Assembly (NCBI RefSeq): GCF_006874465.1
Contig: NZ_VIRL01000002.1
Location: 452,092-516,091 of the forward strand
Reading direction: 5' to 3'
Length of the DNA stretch: 64,000 bases
Source: Microbispora bryophytorum
GTDB taxonomy: Bacteria; Actinomycetota; Actinomycetes; Streptosporangiales; Streptosporangiaceae
Within the stretch, counting starts at the first letter, position 1, and each line of letters starts with the position of its first letter. The notes under the pieces are model-generated. The model saw only the letters and a program-made list of their open reading frames with translations. It made no database searches and was not told the DNA's origin. Of the stretch, positions 12,683 through 21,638 are shown in pieces. Position numbers and translations under genes: made by a program.

Positions 12683-13006
12683 GTGGCTCTTCCTCCCTTG
12701 ACCCCCGAGCAGCGCGCCGCAGCTCTTGAGAAGGCTGCCAAGGCACGCAAGGAGCGTGCCGAGGTCAAGAACCGGCTCAAGCACGGCGCGGTTTCTCTGG
12801 CTGAGGTGCTGAAGGATGGGCAGACCGACGACGTCATCGGCAAGATGAAGGTCTCGGCTCTGCTGGAGTCGCTCCCTGGCGTCGGCAAGGTCCGCGCCAA
12901 GCAGCTCATGGAGCGCCTTGGTATCGCCGAATCCCGCCGTGTGCGGGGTCTCGGCGCCAACCAGCGCGCCTCCCTGGAGCGTGAGTTCGGCGGCGCCGAG
13001 AGCTGA
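12683..13006 (+). CDS. mihF: Actinobacterial integration host factor
   Basis: The 107-residue basic protein matches mycobacterial mIHF and streptomycete sIHF, a nucleoid-associated DNA-binding protein unrelated to E. coli IHF. The N-terminal half is a long charged helix ([17 protein letters not shown]). The C-terminal half holds the helix-two-turns-helix segment [22 protein letters not shown]. The GTG start fits the family N-terminus ([10 protein letters not shown]). It lies immediately upstream of gmk, the conserved actinobacterial arrangement, and is likely co-transcribed with gmk and rpoZ. Confidence 0.95.
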   Translation: MALPPLTPEQRAAALEKAAKARKERAEVKNRLKHGAVSLAEVLKDGQTDDVIGKMKVSALLESLPGVGKVRAKQLMERLGIAESRRVRGLGANQRASLEREFGGAES

Positions 13007-13043
13007 TCTCGGCGACGTACGAGCGAGTTCACGGGGGTACGGA

Positions 13044-13688
13044 GTGACCGACACGTCCCGGTCCGCTGGAGATCGGGCCCACGAGGCAGTCGCGACCAGC
13101 GGATTCAGGACGCGTGGCGGTGACTCCATGCCTCGCCCGCGCCTGACGGTCCTGTCCGGTCCGTCGGGTGTGGGGAAGTCCACGGTCGTCGCCGAGCTCC
13201 GGCGGTCCCACCCTGAGGTGTGGCTGTCGGTCTCGGTGACAACCCGGAAGCCCCGTCCGGGGGAGCGGCACGGCGTGGAGTACTTCTTCGCCGGCAACGA
13301 CGAGTTCGACGAGCTCGTCGCCTCCGGCGAGCTTCTGGAGTGGGCCGAGTTCGCCGGCAACCGGTACGGCACGCCCAGGCGGCCGGTGCTGGAGAAGCTG
13401 GAGGCAGGCGTCCCCACTCTGCTGGAGATCGACCTGCAGGGCGCCAGGCAGGTGCGTACGACGATGCCCGATGCCCTGCTGGTGTTCCTGGCCCCGCCGA
13501 GCTGGGAGGAGCTGGAGCGGCGGCTGCGCGGCCGCGGCACCGAGCCTCCCGAGGTGATCGCCCGACGTCTGGACGCGGGCCGGATCGAACTGGCGGCGGA
13601 GAAGGAGTTCGATCTCACGATCGTCAACACGTCCGTCAAGGACGTGTGCCACCGGCTGATAACCTTGCTGGGAAACTCACCTAGCTAG
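13044..13688 (+). CDS. gmk: Guanylate kinase
   Basis: The enzyme phosphorylates GMP/dGMP. It has the P-loop GPSGVGKS (residues 39-46 from this start), a GMP-binding region around HGVEYFFA, and the lid. The GTG at 13044, with GGGGG upstream, gives 214 residues. An ATG at 13128 directly before the conserved core ([10 protein letters not shown]) would give 186 residues, nearer the usual length, so the 28 N-terminal residues are uncertain. It is followed 13 bp later by rpoZ. Confidence 0.95.
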   Translation: MTDTSRSAGDRAHEAVATSGFRTRGGDSMPRPRLTVLSGPSGVGKSTVVAELRRSHPEVWLSVSVTTRKPRPGERHGVEYFFAGNDEFDELVASGELLEWAEFAGNRYGTPRRPVLEKLEAGVPTLLEIDLQGARQVRTTMPDALLVFLAPPSWEELERRLRGRGTEPPEVIARRLDAGRIELAAEKEFDLTIVNTSVKDVCHRLITLLGNSPS

Positions 13689-13701
13689 GGGAATCACTGA
13701 C

Positions 13702-13965
13702 GTGGCAAGCAGCTCCGCCTACGCGGAAGGCATCACCAACCCGTCGATCGACGCGCTTCTCGACATCGTCGACAGCAAGTACAGCCTTGTGATCATGGGT
13801 GCGAAGCGGGCGCGCCAGATCAACGCTTACTACTCTCAGCTCGGCGAGGGCCTGCTGGAGTACGTGGGGCCCCTCGTGGAGACCCACGCCCAGGAGAAGC
13901 CGCTGTCCATCGCCCTGCGCGAGGTCTCCGAGGGCCTGCTCACCTCTGAGCCCATCGAAGGCTGA
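13702..13965 (+). CDS. rpoZ: RNA polymerase omega subunit
   Basis: The 87-residue omega subunit promotes assembly and stability of RNA polymerase. The conserved [16 protein letters not shown] start and the GAKRARQIN motif that contacts beta-prime are present. The GTG start follows AGGGGAA. It sits in the gmk-rpoZ-coaBC run that is standard in actinobacteria. Confidence 0.97.
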   Translation: MASSSAYAEGITNPSIDALLDIVDSKYSLVIMGAKRARQINAYYSQLGEGLLEYVGPLVETHAQEKPLSIALREVSEGLLTSEPIEG

Positions 13966-13979
13966 CACCACTTCCGCCG

Positions 13980-15275
13980 ATGACGTCTGTCGTGCTGGGC
14001 GTGAGCGCCGGCATCGCGGTCTACAAGTCCTGCGAGCTGCTCCGCCTGTTCACCGAGTCGGGACACGACGTGCGCGTCGTGCCGACCCGGGACGCTCTGC
14101 GGTTCGTGGGAGAGCCGACCTGGGCGGCCCTGTCGGGCAATCCGGTGACCACCGAGGTGTGGGAGTCGGTGCACGAGGTGCCGCACGTGCGGATCGGGCA
14201 GTCCGCCGATCTGGTGGTCGTCGCGCCGGCGACGGCGGACGTGCTGGCCCGCGCCGCGCACGGCATGGCCAACGACCTGCTCACCAACACCCTGCTCACG
14301 GCGCGCTGCCCGGTGGTGTTCGCGCCCGCGATGCACACCGAGATGTGGGAGCACCCTGCCACGCGGGCGAACGTGGCGACGCTGCGCGAGCGCGGCGCGA
14401 TCGTGGTCGAGCCCGCCGTCGGCAGGCTCACCGGTGCCGACACCGGTCCCGGGCGGCTGCCCGACCCCGCCGAGATCTTCGAGGTGTGCCGCCGTGTGCT
14501 GGCGGGCCCGCGCGAGGACCTGGCCGGACGGCACGTCGTCGTGTCCGCCGGCGGCACCCGCGAGGCGATCGACCCCGTGCGCTTCATCGGCAACCGGTCT
14601 TCGGGGCTGCAGGGATACGCCCTCGCCCGTACGGCCGTCGCCCGGGGCGCGGAGGTCACGCTCGTGGCGGCGAACGTGACGCTGCCCGATCCCGCGGGCG
14701 CGAAGGTCGTGCGGGTGGAGTCGGCGCGGCAGTTGCGCGAGGCGGTCCTCGCGGCGGCCGAGCACGCCGACGCGGTCGTGATGGCCGCCGCGGTGGCGGA
14801 CTTCCGGCCCGTACGGCAGAGCGACACGAAGATCAAGAAGTCGTCCGCCGAGCCCGACCCAATCCATCTGGTGAAAAATCCGGACATCTTGGCTGAGCTG
14901 GGGGAGGTCCGCCGGGCCAGGCGGGAGGCGTACGCCACGAGGGACGCAGGGGGCGCGGCGGCGGCCGGTGGGCGCGAGACCGGCGACGGGCCGGGCGCCG
15001 CGACGCAGGCGCCGGGGGACGGGCCGCATCCGCGGGTGATCGTGGGATTCGCGGCGGAGACCGACGACGTCCTGGCCAACGGGCGGGCCAAGCTAGAGCG
15101 CAAGGGCTGCGACCTGCTCGTGGTGAACCAGGTCGGAGAGAACCTGGCGTTCGGCACGCCGGACAACGCGGCCGTCGTCCTCACGGCGGAGGGCGGATCC
15201 GTGGAGATTTCGAGGGGTCCCAAAGAGGATCTCGCCGACGTAGTGTGGGACTTGGTGGTGCAGCGTCTCGCCTGA
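13980..15275 (+). CDS. coaBC: Bifunctional phosphopantothenoylcysteine synthetase/decarboxylase
   Basis: The 431-residue enzyme performs two steps of coenzyme A synthesis. An N-terminal flavin decarboxylase domain (CoaC, about 1-175) precedes the CTP-dependent synthetase (CoaB) marked by GGTREAIDPVRFIGNRSSG and AAVADFRP. The E. coli PAMN motif reads PAMH here, and the segment that holds the E. coli active-site Cys158 reads TGADTGPGR with no cysteine; this seems to be the actinobacterial form. A glycine- and alanine-rich insert of about 40 residues lies near residues 310-350. The ATG at 13980 has no clear Shine-Dalgarno. Confidence 0.95.
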   Translation: MTSVVLGVSAGIAVYKSCELLRLFTESGHDVRVVPTRDALRFVGEPTWAALSGNPVTTEVWESVHEVPHVRIGQSADLVVVAPATADVLARAAHGMANDLLTNTLLTARCPVVFAPAMHTEMWEHPATRANVATLRERGAIVVEPAVGRLTGADTGPGRLPDPAEIFEVCRRVLAGPREDLAGRHVVVSAGGTREAIDPVRFIGNRSSGLQGYALARTAVARGAEVTLVAANVTLPDPAGAKVVRVESARQLREAVLAAAEHADAVVMAAAVADFRPVRQSDTKIKKSSAEPDPIHLVKNPDILAELGEVRRARREAYATRDAGGAAAAGGRETGDGPGAATQAPGDGPHPRVIVGFAAETDDVLANGRAKLERKGCDLLVVNQVGENLAFGTPDNAAVVLTAEGGSVEISRGPKEDLADVVWDLVVQRLA

Positions 15276-15343
15276 CCTTCGCGGGGTGCCGGCGCGGGCG
15301 CCCGCCCCGCCCCCACAGGTCGTGCGTCGAGGGAGCGATCGCC

Positions 15344-15712
15344 ATGCCGGTGTCCGCCACGATCAGGGTGCGCTGCCGGGCGATGCTCGGCCCCGGCGAG
15401 GACATCCGCTACGTGTTTCCCGCGGTGGCCCTGCCGCCTCCCGCCATGATCGGTTTCCTCGTCGTGGTGACGGACCGGTCGATCACGCTGCTGTCCACGA
15501 AGATCTTCGGCAGGGACGAGCCGTCAGGGGTGTGGGCGCGCTACCCCCGCCGCACCCGCCTCGGGCCCGTCGAGTTCGGGTCGGGACCTCGGATCGAAAT
15601 CGGCGGCATGACCCTGGAGGTCGACGACGAGTACGCCGCGGTGGTGGCGGCGGCGGACGCCGAGGCCTTTTCGCCCGGTGACCTGCCCAGAGATCCGTTA
15701 CCCGACCTTTGA
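15344..15712 (+). CDS. Small conserved hypothetical protein, PH-like fold suspected
   Basis: The 122-residue protein has no recognised enzyme motif. Its pattern of a short lead, GEDIRYVFPA, a hydrophobic strand followed by VVTDRSITLLST, and then paired beta segments ending in a helix resembles small bacterial PH-like domains of the YokE/bPH type. That fold call is inference. No signal peptide or membrane helix is seen. A GAGGGAG Shine-Dalgarno precedes the ATG. It sits between coaBC and metK and may be co-transcribed with coaBC. Confidence 0.75.
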   Translation: MPVSATIRVRCRAMLGPGEDIRYVFPAVALPPPAMIGFLVVVTDRSITLLSTKIFGRDEPSGVWARYPRRTRLGPVEFGSGPRIEIGGMTLEVDDEYAAVVAAADAEAFSPGDLPRDPLPDL

Positions 15713-15804
15713 GGGGCCGTCCGCGAGCGCGGAGAACCCTCTCGTGGGGTGACGGCCGGATGACGGGAACCCGGATGGCTTCGCCGCTCCGCGGCGCCTA
15801 AGGC

Positions 15805-15810
15805 TAGACT
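15805..15810 (+). promoter_or_regulatory. -10 box of the metK promoter
   Basis: TAGACT matches the actinobacterial -10 consensus. The -35 region is weak. A start near 15817 would give a leader of about 80 bases before the TTG of metK. No S-adenosylmethionine riboswitch could be recognised in that leader. Confidence 0.45.
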
Positions 15811-15898
15811 CGCGTGAGCATCGAGTGGCCGCGGTGGGGCTGGGCCCTGCCGCCGGTCGCTCATGGACGTCAGCAGCCGCTGCATGAGGAGCCCTGAG

Positions 15899-17086
15899 TT
15901 GTCCCGTCGCCTGTTCACCTCCGAGTCGGTCACCGAGGGCCACCCGGACAAGATCGCCGACCAGATCAGTGACGCGATTCTCGACGCCATGCTCAAGGAC
16001 GACCCGAGGAGCCGGGTCGCCGTCGAGACAATGATCACTACTGGCCAGGTCCACGTCGCCGGCGAGGTGACGACGGAGACCTATGTCGACATCCCCGCCC
16101 TGATCCGCGAGAAGATCCTCGAGATCGGTTACGACGCCTCCCACAAGGGCTTCGACGGAGCCTCCTGTGGCGTGTCGGTGTCCATCGGCGCGCAGTCGCC
16201 GGACATCGCGCAGGGCGTGGACGACGCCTACGAGCACCGCGCGGGCGAGGGCGCCGACGACTTCGACCGCCAGGGTGCGGGCGACCAGGGCCTGATGTTC
16301 GGCTACGCCTGCCGTGAGACCGCCGAGTTGATGCCGCTGCCCATCCAGCTCGCGCACCGGATGGCCCGGCGCCTGTCCGAGGTGCGGAAGAACGGCACGG
16401 TTCCGTACCTGCGCCCGGACGGCAAGACCCAGGTCACCATCGAGTACGACGGTGACCGGCCTGTCCGCCTCGACACCGTGGTCGTCTCGACGCAGCACGC
16501 TCCGGAGATCGACCTGCGGGAGATGCTGGCGCCCGACATCCGCGAGCACGTGGTCGAGCCGATCCTGGCCGACCTGGAGATCGAGACCGAGGGCTACCGC
16601 CTGCTGGTCAACCCGACCGGCCGCTTCGAGATCGGCGGGCCCATGGGCGACGCCGGGCTGACCGGCCGCAAGATCATCATCGATACGTACGGCGGCATGG
16701 CCCGCCATGGCGGTGGCGCCTTCTCCGGCAAGGACCCGTCCAAGGTCGACCGCTCGGCCGCCTACGCCATGCGCTGGGTCGCCAAGAACGTCGTCGCGGC
16801 CGGCCTGGCCGACCGCTGCGAGGTCCAGGTCGCCTACGCCATCGGCAAGGCCCAGCCGGTCGGTCTGTTCGTCGAGACGTTCGGCACCGAGAAGGCGCCG
16901 GTCAGCGTGATCCAGGAAGCGGTGCTCCAGGTCTTCGACCTGCGTCCTGCCGCGATCATCCGCGACCTCGACCTGCTGCGCCCGATCTACTCCGAGACCG
17001 CCGCCTACGGCCACTTCGGCCGTGAGGGCTTTTCGTGGGAGTCCACGGACCGGGCCGACGCTCTGCGCGAGGCCGCGGGTCTGTGA
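15899..17086 (+). CDS. metK: S-adenosylmethionine synthetase
   Basis: The 395-residue enzyme makes SAM from methionine and ATP. Signatures include [13 protein letters not shown] at the N-terminus, [12 protein letters not shown], and the [16 protein letters not shown] phosphate-binding loop. The chosen start is the TTG at 15899: it gives the family N-terminus (SRRLFTS) and is preceded by GAGGAGC at good spacing. An in-frame ATG at 15863 would add 12 unconserved residues. A strong hairpin terminator follows. Confidence 0.97.
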   Translation: MSRRLFTSESVTEGHPDKIADQISDAILDAMLKDDPRSRVAVETMITTGQVHVAGEVTTETYVDIPALIREKILEIGYDASHKGFDGASCGVSVSIGAQSPDIAQGVDDAYEHRAGEGADDFDRQGAGDQGLMFGYACRETAELMPLPIQLAHRMARRLSEVRKNGTVPYLRPDGKTQVTIEYDGDRPVRLDTVVVSTQHAPEIDLREMLAPDIREHVVEPILADLEIETEGYRLLVNPTGRFEIGGPMGDAGLTGRKIIIDTYGGMARHGGGAFSGKDPSKVDRSAAYAMRWVAKNVVAAGLADRCEVQVAYAIGKAQPVGLFVETFGTEKAPVSVIQEAVLQVFDLRPAAIIRDLDLLRPIYSETAAYGHFGREGFSWESTDRADALREAAGL

Positions 17087-17124
17087 CCTGCGCCTGACGG
17101 GCACCGCGAGCATCGTCGCACCGG

Positions 17125-17154
17125 GCGGCGCCCGCCTCTGACGGCGGGCGCCGC
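17125..17154 (+). terminator. Hairpin terminator after metK
   Basis: A perfect 12-bp stem, GCGGCGCCCGCC paired with GGCGGGCGCCGC, closes a 6-base loop about 40 bases after the metK stop. There is no T tract, which is common for actinobacterial terminators. Confidence 0.7.
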
Positions 17155-17228
17155 TCACGCGTGCCCGGTGGACACCCGGACGTCCACAGGCGGCGGGCGT
17201 ATGTGTGATTGCGGCTCGCCGGGTCTGG

Positions 17229-17234
17229 TAGGAC
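17229..17234 (+). promoter_or_regulatory. Near-leaderless -10 box of priA
   Basis: TAGGAC ends exactly six bases before the GTG start at 17241. The last base departs from TANNNT, and a GGAG that could act as Shine-Dalgarno overlaps, so leaderless initiation is possible but uncertain. Confidence 0.35.
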
Positions 17235-17240
17235 GGAGAC

Positions 17241-19907
17241 GTGACCGAGCCGACCCGCGCCCCGCATCCTCAGGAGGCGCTCATTCCGGCGCCCCCGGCC
17301 GCCCCGCAGCGGATGCGCGGTGGCACTGAGCGGATGCGCGGAGGCACTGAGCGGACGCGGGGAAGTGCTGAGCGGGCACGGGGGACGGCAGAGCGGGCGC
17401 GCGGAAGCGCATCGCGGGCGGGCGCCGCGAAGGGCGCGCGCGAGGCGGCGCCGGACCTTCCCGTCGCCAGGGTCGTCGTGGACACGCCGCTGCCGCACCT
17501 CGACAGGCCCTTCGACTACCTCGTTCCCACCACGATGGACGCCGAGGCGGTACCGGGCTGCCGGGTGCGCGTCCGCTTCGCCGGGCAGCTCGCCGACGGC
17601 TACCTGCTCGAACGGCTCTCCGACAGCGAGCACGAGGGCCGGCTGTCCTTCCTGGAACGAGTGATCTCCCCGGAGCCCGTCCTCACCCCGGACATCGCGC
17701 GGCTGGCCCGCGCTGTGGCCGACCGGTACGCCGGGACCATGCCGGACGTCCTGCGGCTGGCCGTTCCGCCGCGGCACGCCCGGGTCGAGGCCGAGGCGAG
17801 GACTCCCGCACGCCGGGCGGCGTCCCCCGGCGTCGCCGGCGGTGACGTTTCCCCGCCTGCCGCTGAGCCCTTAGACGAGACGGCGGACGTCGGCGGCCCG
17901 CCGTCAGGTCCCATCGAGGGCGCGGGACCCACAGAGCAGGGCGCGGGGCCCGCAGAGCAGGATGGGGCCCGCGAAGACGCGGTGCCCACAGACCAGGGCA
18001 CGGGGCTCACGGGGCTCACGGGGCAGGATGCGGGGCCCACAGAGCAGGACGGGCCTCGCGAAGACGCGGTGCCCGCCGCGTCGATCCATGGCGAGTCGAT
18101 CCACGCCGCGTCGATCCACGGGGAGACGACGCCGGGGGAGGCCGCGCCACATGAGGCGGCGGGGCGGCGGGCGGCGCGGGCGTACGGCGACGCCTGGAGG
18201 GCCTACCCGGCGGGTGCCTCCTTCCTGGAGGCGCTGGCCGAGGGCAGGGCGCCGCGCGCCGTGTGGACGGCGTTGCCCGGCACGGACGCCGCGGGCCCGT
18301 CGTGGCCGCTCGCCATCGCGGCCGCCGCGCGGGCGACGCTGGACGGCGGGCGGGGCGTCGTCGTGGTGGTGCCCGACGGCAAGGACGTGGCGCTGGTGAC
18401 CGCGGCCCTGGGGGAGACGCCGCACGTGGCGATCACGGCGGACCTCGGGCCGGCGGAGCGCTACCGGCGCTGGCTCAAGGCGTTGCGCGGCGAGATCGGG
18501 ATCGTGGTGGGCAACCGCCCCGCGGCGTACGCGCCGGTGCGCCGCCTCGGGCTGGCGGTCGTCTGGGACGACGGGGACGACCTGCACGCCGAGCGCCACG
18601 CGCCCTACCCGCACACGCGCGAGGTCCTCGGCCTGCGGGCGTACCAGGCCGGGGCGGGCCTGCTCGTCGGCGGCTACTCGCGCACCGCCGAGGCCACGGC
18701 CCTCGCCGAGACGGGCTGGGCGGTGCCGCTCGTCCCCGACCGGGCGGCGGTCAGGGCGCGGGCGCCCCGGGTGCGCCCGGCGGGCGGTGACGCGGAGCTG
18801 GCCCGCGACCATGCGGCCCGAGCGGCCCGCCTGCCCAGCCTCGCCTGGCGGGCGCTGCGGGAGGGGCTGGAGCACGGTCCTGTGCTCGTCCAGGTGCCGC
18901 GCAGGGGCTACCTGCCGGCGCTGGCGTGCCGCCACTGCCGTGCCCCCGCCCGCTGCTCCGGCCTGCCGGCGGTGCGCCCGGTGCCGGCGCCCGGTGCCGC
19001 CGATCCTGTGCTCGCGGAACCCGTGTCGGCGGATCCTGTGTTGACCGACCCCGTGGTGACGGGCTCTGGGTCCACGGAACCTGTGGTGACGAGATCGGGG
19101 CTCGCGCGATCCGCGCCCGCGGAACCCAGGGCCGCCGGACCGGTGTGCTCGGGCCCGCTCGCGCTGCGCGGCGGGCACGCCGTGCCGTACTGCCGCTGGT
19201 GCGGCCGGATCGCGGGCGACTGGCGCTGCCCGTCCTGTGGCGGGACCGGTGTGCGGGCCGTCGTCGTGGGCGCGCGGCGCACCGCCGAGGAGCTGGGCCG
19301 GGCTTTTCCTTCCGTGGCCGTGCGCACCAGCGGGCGCGACGGCGTGCTCGCGACGGTGAGCGGCGCACCCGCGCTGGTCGTGGCGACGCCGGGGGCCGAG
19401 CCGGTGCCGGACGGCGGCTACGCGGCCGCCGTGCTGCTCGACGGATGGGCGCTGCTGGGCCGCCCCGATCTGCGCGCGGCCGAGGAGGCACTGCGGCGCT
19501 GGATGAACGCCGCCGCCCTGCTGCGGCCGGCGGGGGAACTGGTCGTCCTGGCCGACGCCGCGGTGCCCGCCGTGCAGGCTCTGCTGCGCTGGGACCCTGT
19601 CACCTTCGCCGAGCGCGAGCTCGACGAGCGGGCCGAGCTGGGTTTCCCCCCGGCGGTGCGGATGGCGACGCTGACGGGCCCGGGCGCGGCGGTCAGGGAG
19701 ACGCTGGCGAGCGCCGGGCTGCCTCCCGCGGCGCAGGTGCTGGGGCCGGTGCCGGTCGAGGACGGGCTGGAACGGGCCATGGTCCGGGTGCCACGCCACC
19801 TCGGGTCCGCGCTGGCCCGTGCGCTCAAGGGCGCCTCCGGTGTGCGCTCCGCGCGCAAGGCGCCGGACGTGGTACGTGTGAACATTGATCCGCTCGACCT
19901 CATCTGA
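17241..19907 (+). CDS. priA: PriA-like primosomal protein N', helicase-inactive type with repeat insertions
   Basis: The 888-residue protein aligns with actinobacterial PriA, which helps restart stalled replication forks. The N-terminal 3'-DNA-binding domain begins near ARVVVDTPLPHLDRPFDYLV. Helicase motifs are degenerate: the Walker A region reads LPGTDAAG and the DExH region reads WDDGDDLHAERH, so ATP-driven unwinding is unlikely, as in other actinobacteria. Zinc-site cysteines are present (CRHC, CRWCG, CPSCGG), but the pair normally CxxC before GPLAL is split by 63 residues. There are three low-complexity segments: residues 24-58 (seven-residue repeats), about 224-302, and the zinc-site insert. 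These make it longer than usual. Confidence 0.9.
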   Translation: MTEPTRAPHPQEALIPAPPAAPQRMRGGTERMRGGTERTRGSAERARGTAERARGSASRAGAAKGAREAAPDLPVARVVVDTPLPHLDRPFDYLVPTTMDAEAVPGCRVRVRFAGQLADGYLLERLSDSEHEGRLSFLERVISPEPVLTPDIARLARAVADRYAGTMPDVLRLAVPPRHARVEAEARTPARRAASPGVAGGDVSPPAAEPLDETADVGGPPSGPIEGAGPTEQGAGPAEQDGAREDAVPTDQGTGLTGLTGQDAGPTEQDGPREDAVPAASIHGESIHAASIHGETTPGEAAPHEAAGRRAARAYGDAWRAYPAGASFLEALAEGRAPRAVWTALPGTDAAGPSWPLAIAAAARATLDGGRGVVVVVPDGKDVALVTAALGETPHVAITADLGPAERYRRWLKALRGEIGIVVGNRPAAYAPVRRLGLAVVWDDGDDLHAERHAPYPHTREVLGLRAYQAGAGLLVGGYSRTAEATALAETGWAVPLVPDRAAVRARAPRVRPAGGDAELARDHAARAARLPSLAWRALREGLEHGPVLVQVPRRGYLPALACRHCRAPARCSGLPAVRPVPAPGAADPVLAEPVSADPVLTDPVVTGSGSTEPVVTRSGLARSAPAEPRAAGPVCSGPLALRGGHAVPYCRWCGRIAGDWRCPSCGGTGVRAVVVGARRTAEELGRAFPSVAVRTSGRDGVLATVSGAPALVVATPGAEPVPDGGYAAAVLLDGWALLGRPDLRAAEEALRRWMNAAALLRPAGELVVLADAAVPAVQALLRWDPVTFAERELDERAELGFPPAVRMATLTGPGAAVRETLASAGLPPAAQVLGPVPVEDGLERAMVRVPRHLGSALARALKGASGVRSARKAPDVVRVNIDPLDLI
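17310..17414 (+). repeat. Five 21-bp in-frame repeats in priA
   Basis: Five tandem 21-bp units encode seven-residue repeats RMRGGTE, RMRGGTE, RTRGSAE, RARGTAE and RARGSAS near the PriA N-terminus. The array is basic and probably disordered. The first two units are the most alike, suggesting recent duplication. Confidence 0.75.
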
Positions 19908-19935
19908 CCGATTCGCCTCGCACAAAGCGAGCCGT

Positions 19936-19941
19936 TAGCGT
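19936..19941 (+). promoter_or_regulatory. Leaderless -10 box
   Basis: TAGCGT is followed by exactly six bases and then the GTG at 19948. This is the TANNNT-N6-start arrangement of leaderless actinobacterial transcripts. No Shine-Dalgarno is present, which supports the chosen start. Confidence 0.55.
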
Positions 19942-19947
19942 GCCTCT

Positions 19948-21615
19948 GTGTCGATCGAATGGGTGAACCGGGCCGTCGACGGCCTGCGCGCCTGGGGGCG
20001 CGAGCGGAACGTCGAGGTCGACGTCGACGAGGTACGTCTGCTGTGCGACTACGCCAGCGACTACCTGGAGGTGAACGAACTGGGCGATTTCCGGCCGGGC
20101 ACCTTCGAGGAGCTCTTGCTCGAAATCTATCCGCGCAAGGTCATCGCGCCGCCGGAGAGCGCGCAGGAGACGGTCGCCGCGGCGCGGACACTGGTCCAGT
20201 TCCTGCTGGACACGGGCGAGATCGGCATCAAGACGGCCGCCCGGATGCGGGAGACCATCGACCACATCGAGCCGGAGATGCCGCAGGCGCTCGCGGACAC
20301 GTCCAAGTTCGGCATGGCCAAGAGCCTGTTCAGCGCCATCGGGCCCGATTCCCTGGAGCTCGACGCGGGCCGGGGCGCGGGGGCGCAGGACACGGCGGAC
20401 GGCGACGAGTGCGACTGCCCCGGCTGCGCGCCCCTGCCGCCCGTACGGCTCGCGCCGCGCGAGGAGGTGGCGCTGGCCGTGCGCGAGGTGCCGCTGTTGC
20501 GCGACGCCCACCGGGTGGTGACGTGGCTGGTGGAGGGCGGCCGCACGGTGACGACGCGCCGGTCGCTGCGGGTCAGGGACGCGCGGGCGTGCACGGCCGA
20601 GCTGGGCGTCGAGTGTCCCGAACCGGCGTGGCGTCTCGCGCTCGATCTGGGCCTGGCCCGGCTCGACGGCACGGCCGTCGTGGTCGCGGAGGACTTCCGC
20701 GAGCTGGGCACGCGCGGTGAGGACGAGCTGCTCGACCTGTGGCGGTCGGCGCTGGAGTTCCTCGTCGAGAGGTCCGTGCGGCTCACCGGGGAGGCGGTGG
20801 TGGACGAGGGGATGTCCCAGATCCACGACCTGCTCTACCGGCTGCAGTCGCCCGTCCCGGTGGACGCGCTCGCCGACTACCTGCGCGAGGTGGCCGCCGG
20901 GAGGCCGGTCGGCAGGCTGGACGAGGCGCTGACCGCCCTTACGTACGCGGGAACGGTCCAGCGCACCGAGGACGGCCTGGCCCTGACCTCGCACGCCCTG
21001 TGGGGCCTGCGGGAGCTGTACGCCGGCATGGGCCTGGACGCGCCGCTCGCGCCCGCCCCGGCCGAGGGCGACGCGAGCGGGCTGATCGCCTTCCTGATCG
21101 GCGACGGCACGGCGGACGAGGCGGCCGAGCGGGACATCGCCGAGTGGCTGTCGCGGCGCACTCCCGAGCAGGCGGCGTCGGAGCTGCTCGCCGCCGTGGC
21201 CGGCGCCCCGGCGGAGGTGCGCGGGGTCGCCGTGACCATCGTGGACCGGCTGGACGTCGAGGCGGCGCCGGTCGTGCGGTCCTTCCTGGACGACGCCGAG
21301 CTGCGCCCGCACGCCATCCACTGGCTGTCCTCGCGGGGCCTGGACGCGCCCGCGCTCACCCCTGAGGAGGTCCTGTGGGTGAGCGTCGACATGCTCGCGC
21401 TCGCGCTGCCCGCCGCCGAGGCCGACCCGGACGGCTTCGCGGAGAACATCGCGGCCTCGGGGCCGCCCGCCCATCTGATCGAGGACATGTGGCGGGTGGA
21501 CCATCCCGACGTGGTCGAGGTTCTCGAACTGCTCGGCAGCACGCTGCCGGACCAGGCGGCCGCCAAAGCCGCCCGGAAAGCGGCGTTCAAGGCTCGTTCG
21601 CGGGGCATCAGGTGA
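19948..21615 (+). CDS. Uncharacterised protein, larger member of a tandem paralogue pair
   Basis: The 555-residue protein matches no family I can name. The first 150 residues are helical and acidic. A CDCPGC motif (Cys155, 157, 160) could bind metal or form disulfides. From about residue 175 (VREVPLLRDAHRV) to the C-terminus it resembles the next gene, ending in a shared DHPD...VLE.LG...ARK.A.K.RSR tail. Repeated short helices suggest an alpha-solenoid-like scaffold (inference). There is no signal peptide and no membrane segment. It lies between priA and def with its own leaderless promoter. Confidence 0.85.
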   Translation: MSIEWVNRAVDGLRAWGRERNVEVDVDEVRLLCDYASDYLEVNELGDFRPGTFEELLLEIYPRKVIAPPESAQETVAAARTLVQFLLDTGEIGIKTAARMRETIDHIEPEMPQALADTSKFGMAKSLFSAIGPDSLELDAGRGAGAQDTADGDECDCPGCAPLPPVRLAPREEVALAVREVPLLRDAHRVVTWLVEGGRTVTTRRSLRVRDARACTAELGVECPEPAWRLALDLGLARLDGTAVVVAEDFRELGTRGEDELLDLWRSALEFLVERSVRLTGEAVVDEGMSQIHDLLYRLQSPVPVDALADYLREVAAGRPVGRLDEALTALTYAGTVQRTEDGLALTSHALWGLRELYAGMGLDAPLAPAPAEGDASGLIAFLIGDGTADEAAERDIAEWLSRRTPEQAASELLAAVAGAPAEVRGVAVTIVDRLDVEAAPVVRSFLDDAELRPHAIHWLSSRGLDAPALTPEEVLWVSVDMLALALPAAEADPDGFAENIAASGPPAHLIEDMWRVDHPDVVEVLELLGSTLPDQAAAKAARKAAFKARSRGIR

Positions 21616-21626
21616 CTGCTGTGCAG

Positions 21627-21632
21627 TAAGTT
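21627..21632 (+). promoter_or_regulatory. Leaderless -10 box
   Basis: TAAGTT is followed by six bases and the ATG at 21639. No Shine-Dalgarno precedes this ATG. The box lies 11 bases after the stop of the upstream paralogue, so each paralogue appears to have its own promoter. Confidence 0.55.
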
Positions 21633-21638
21633 GCTGGA

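Noticed and set aside
15713..15898. Possible S-adenosylmethionine riboswitch before metK
   Set aside because: A CCGCGGTGGGG stretch resembles part of SAM-I/SAM-IV cores, but the remaining conserved segments and pairing are absent.
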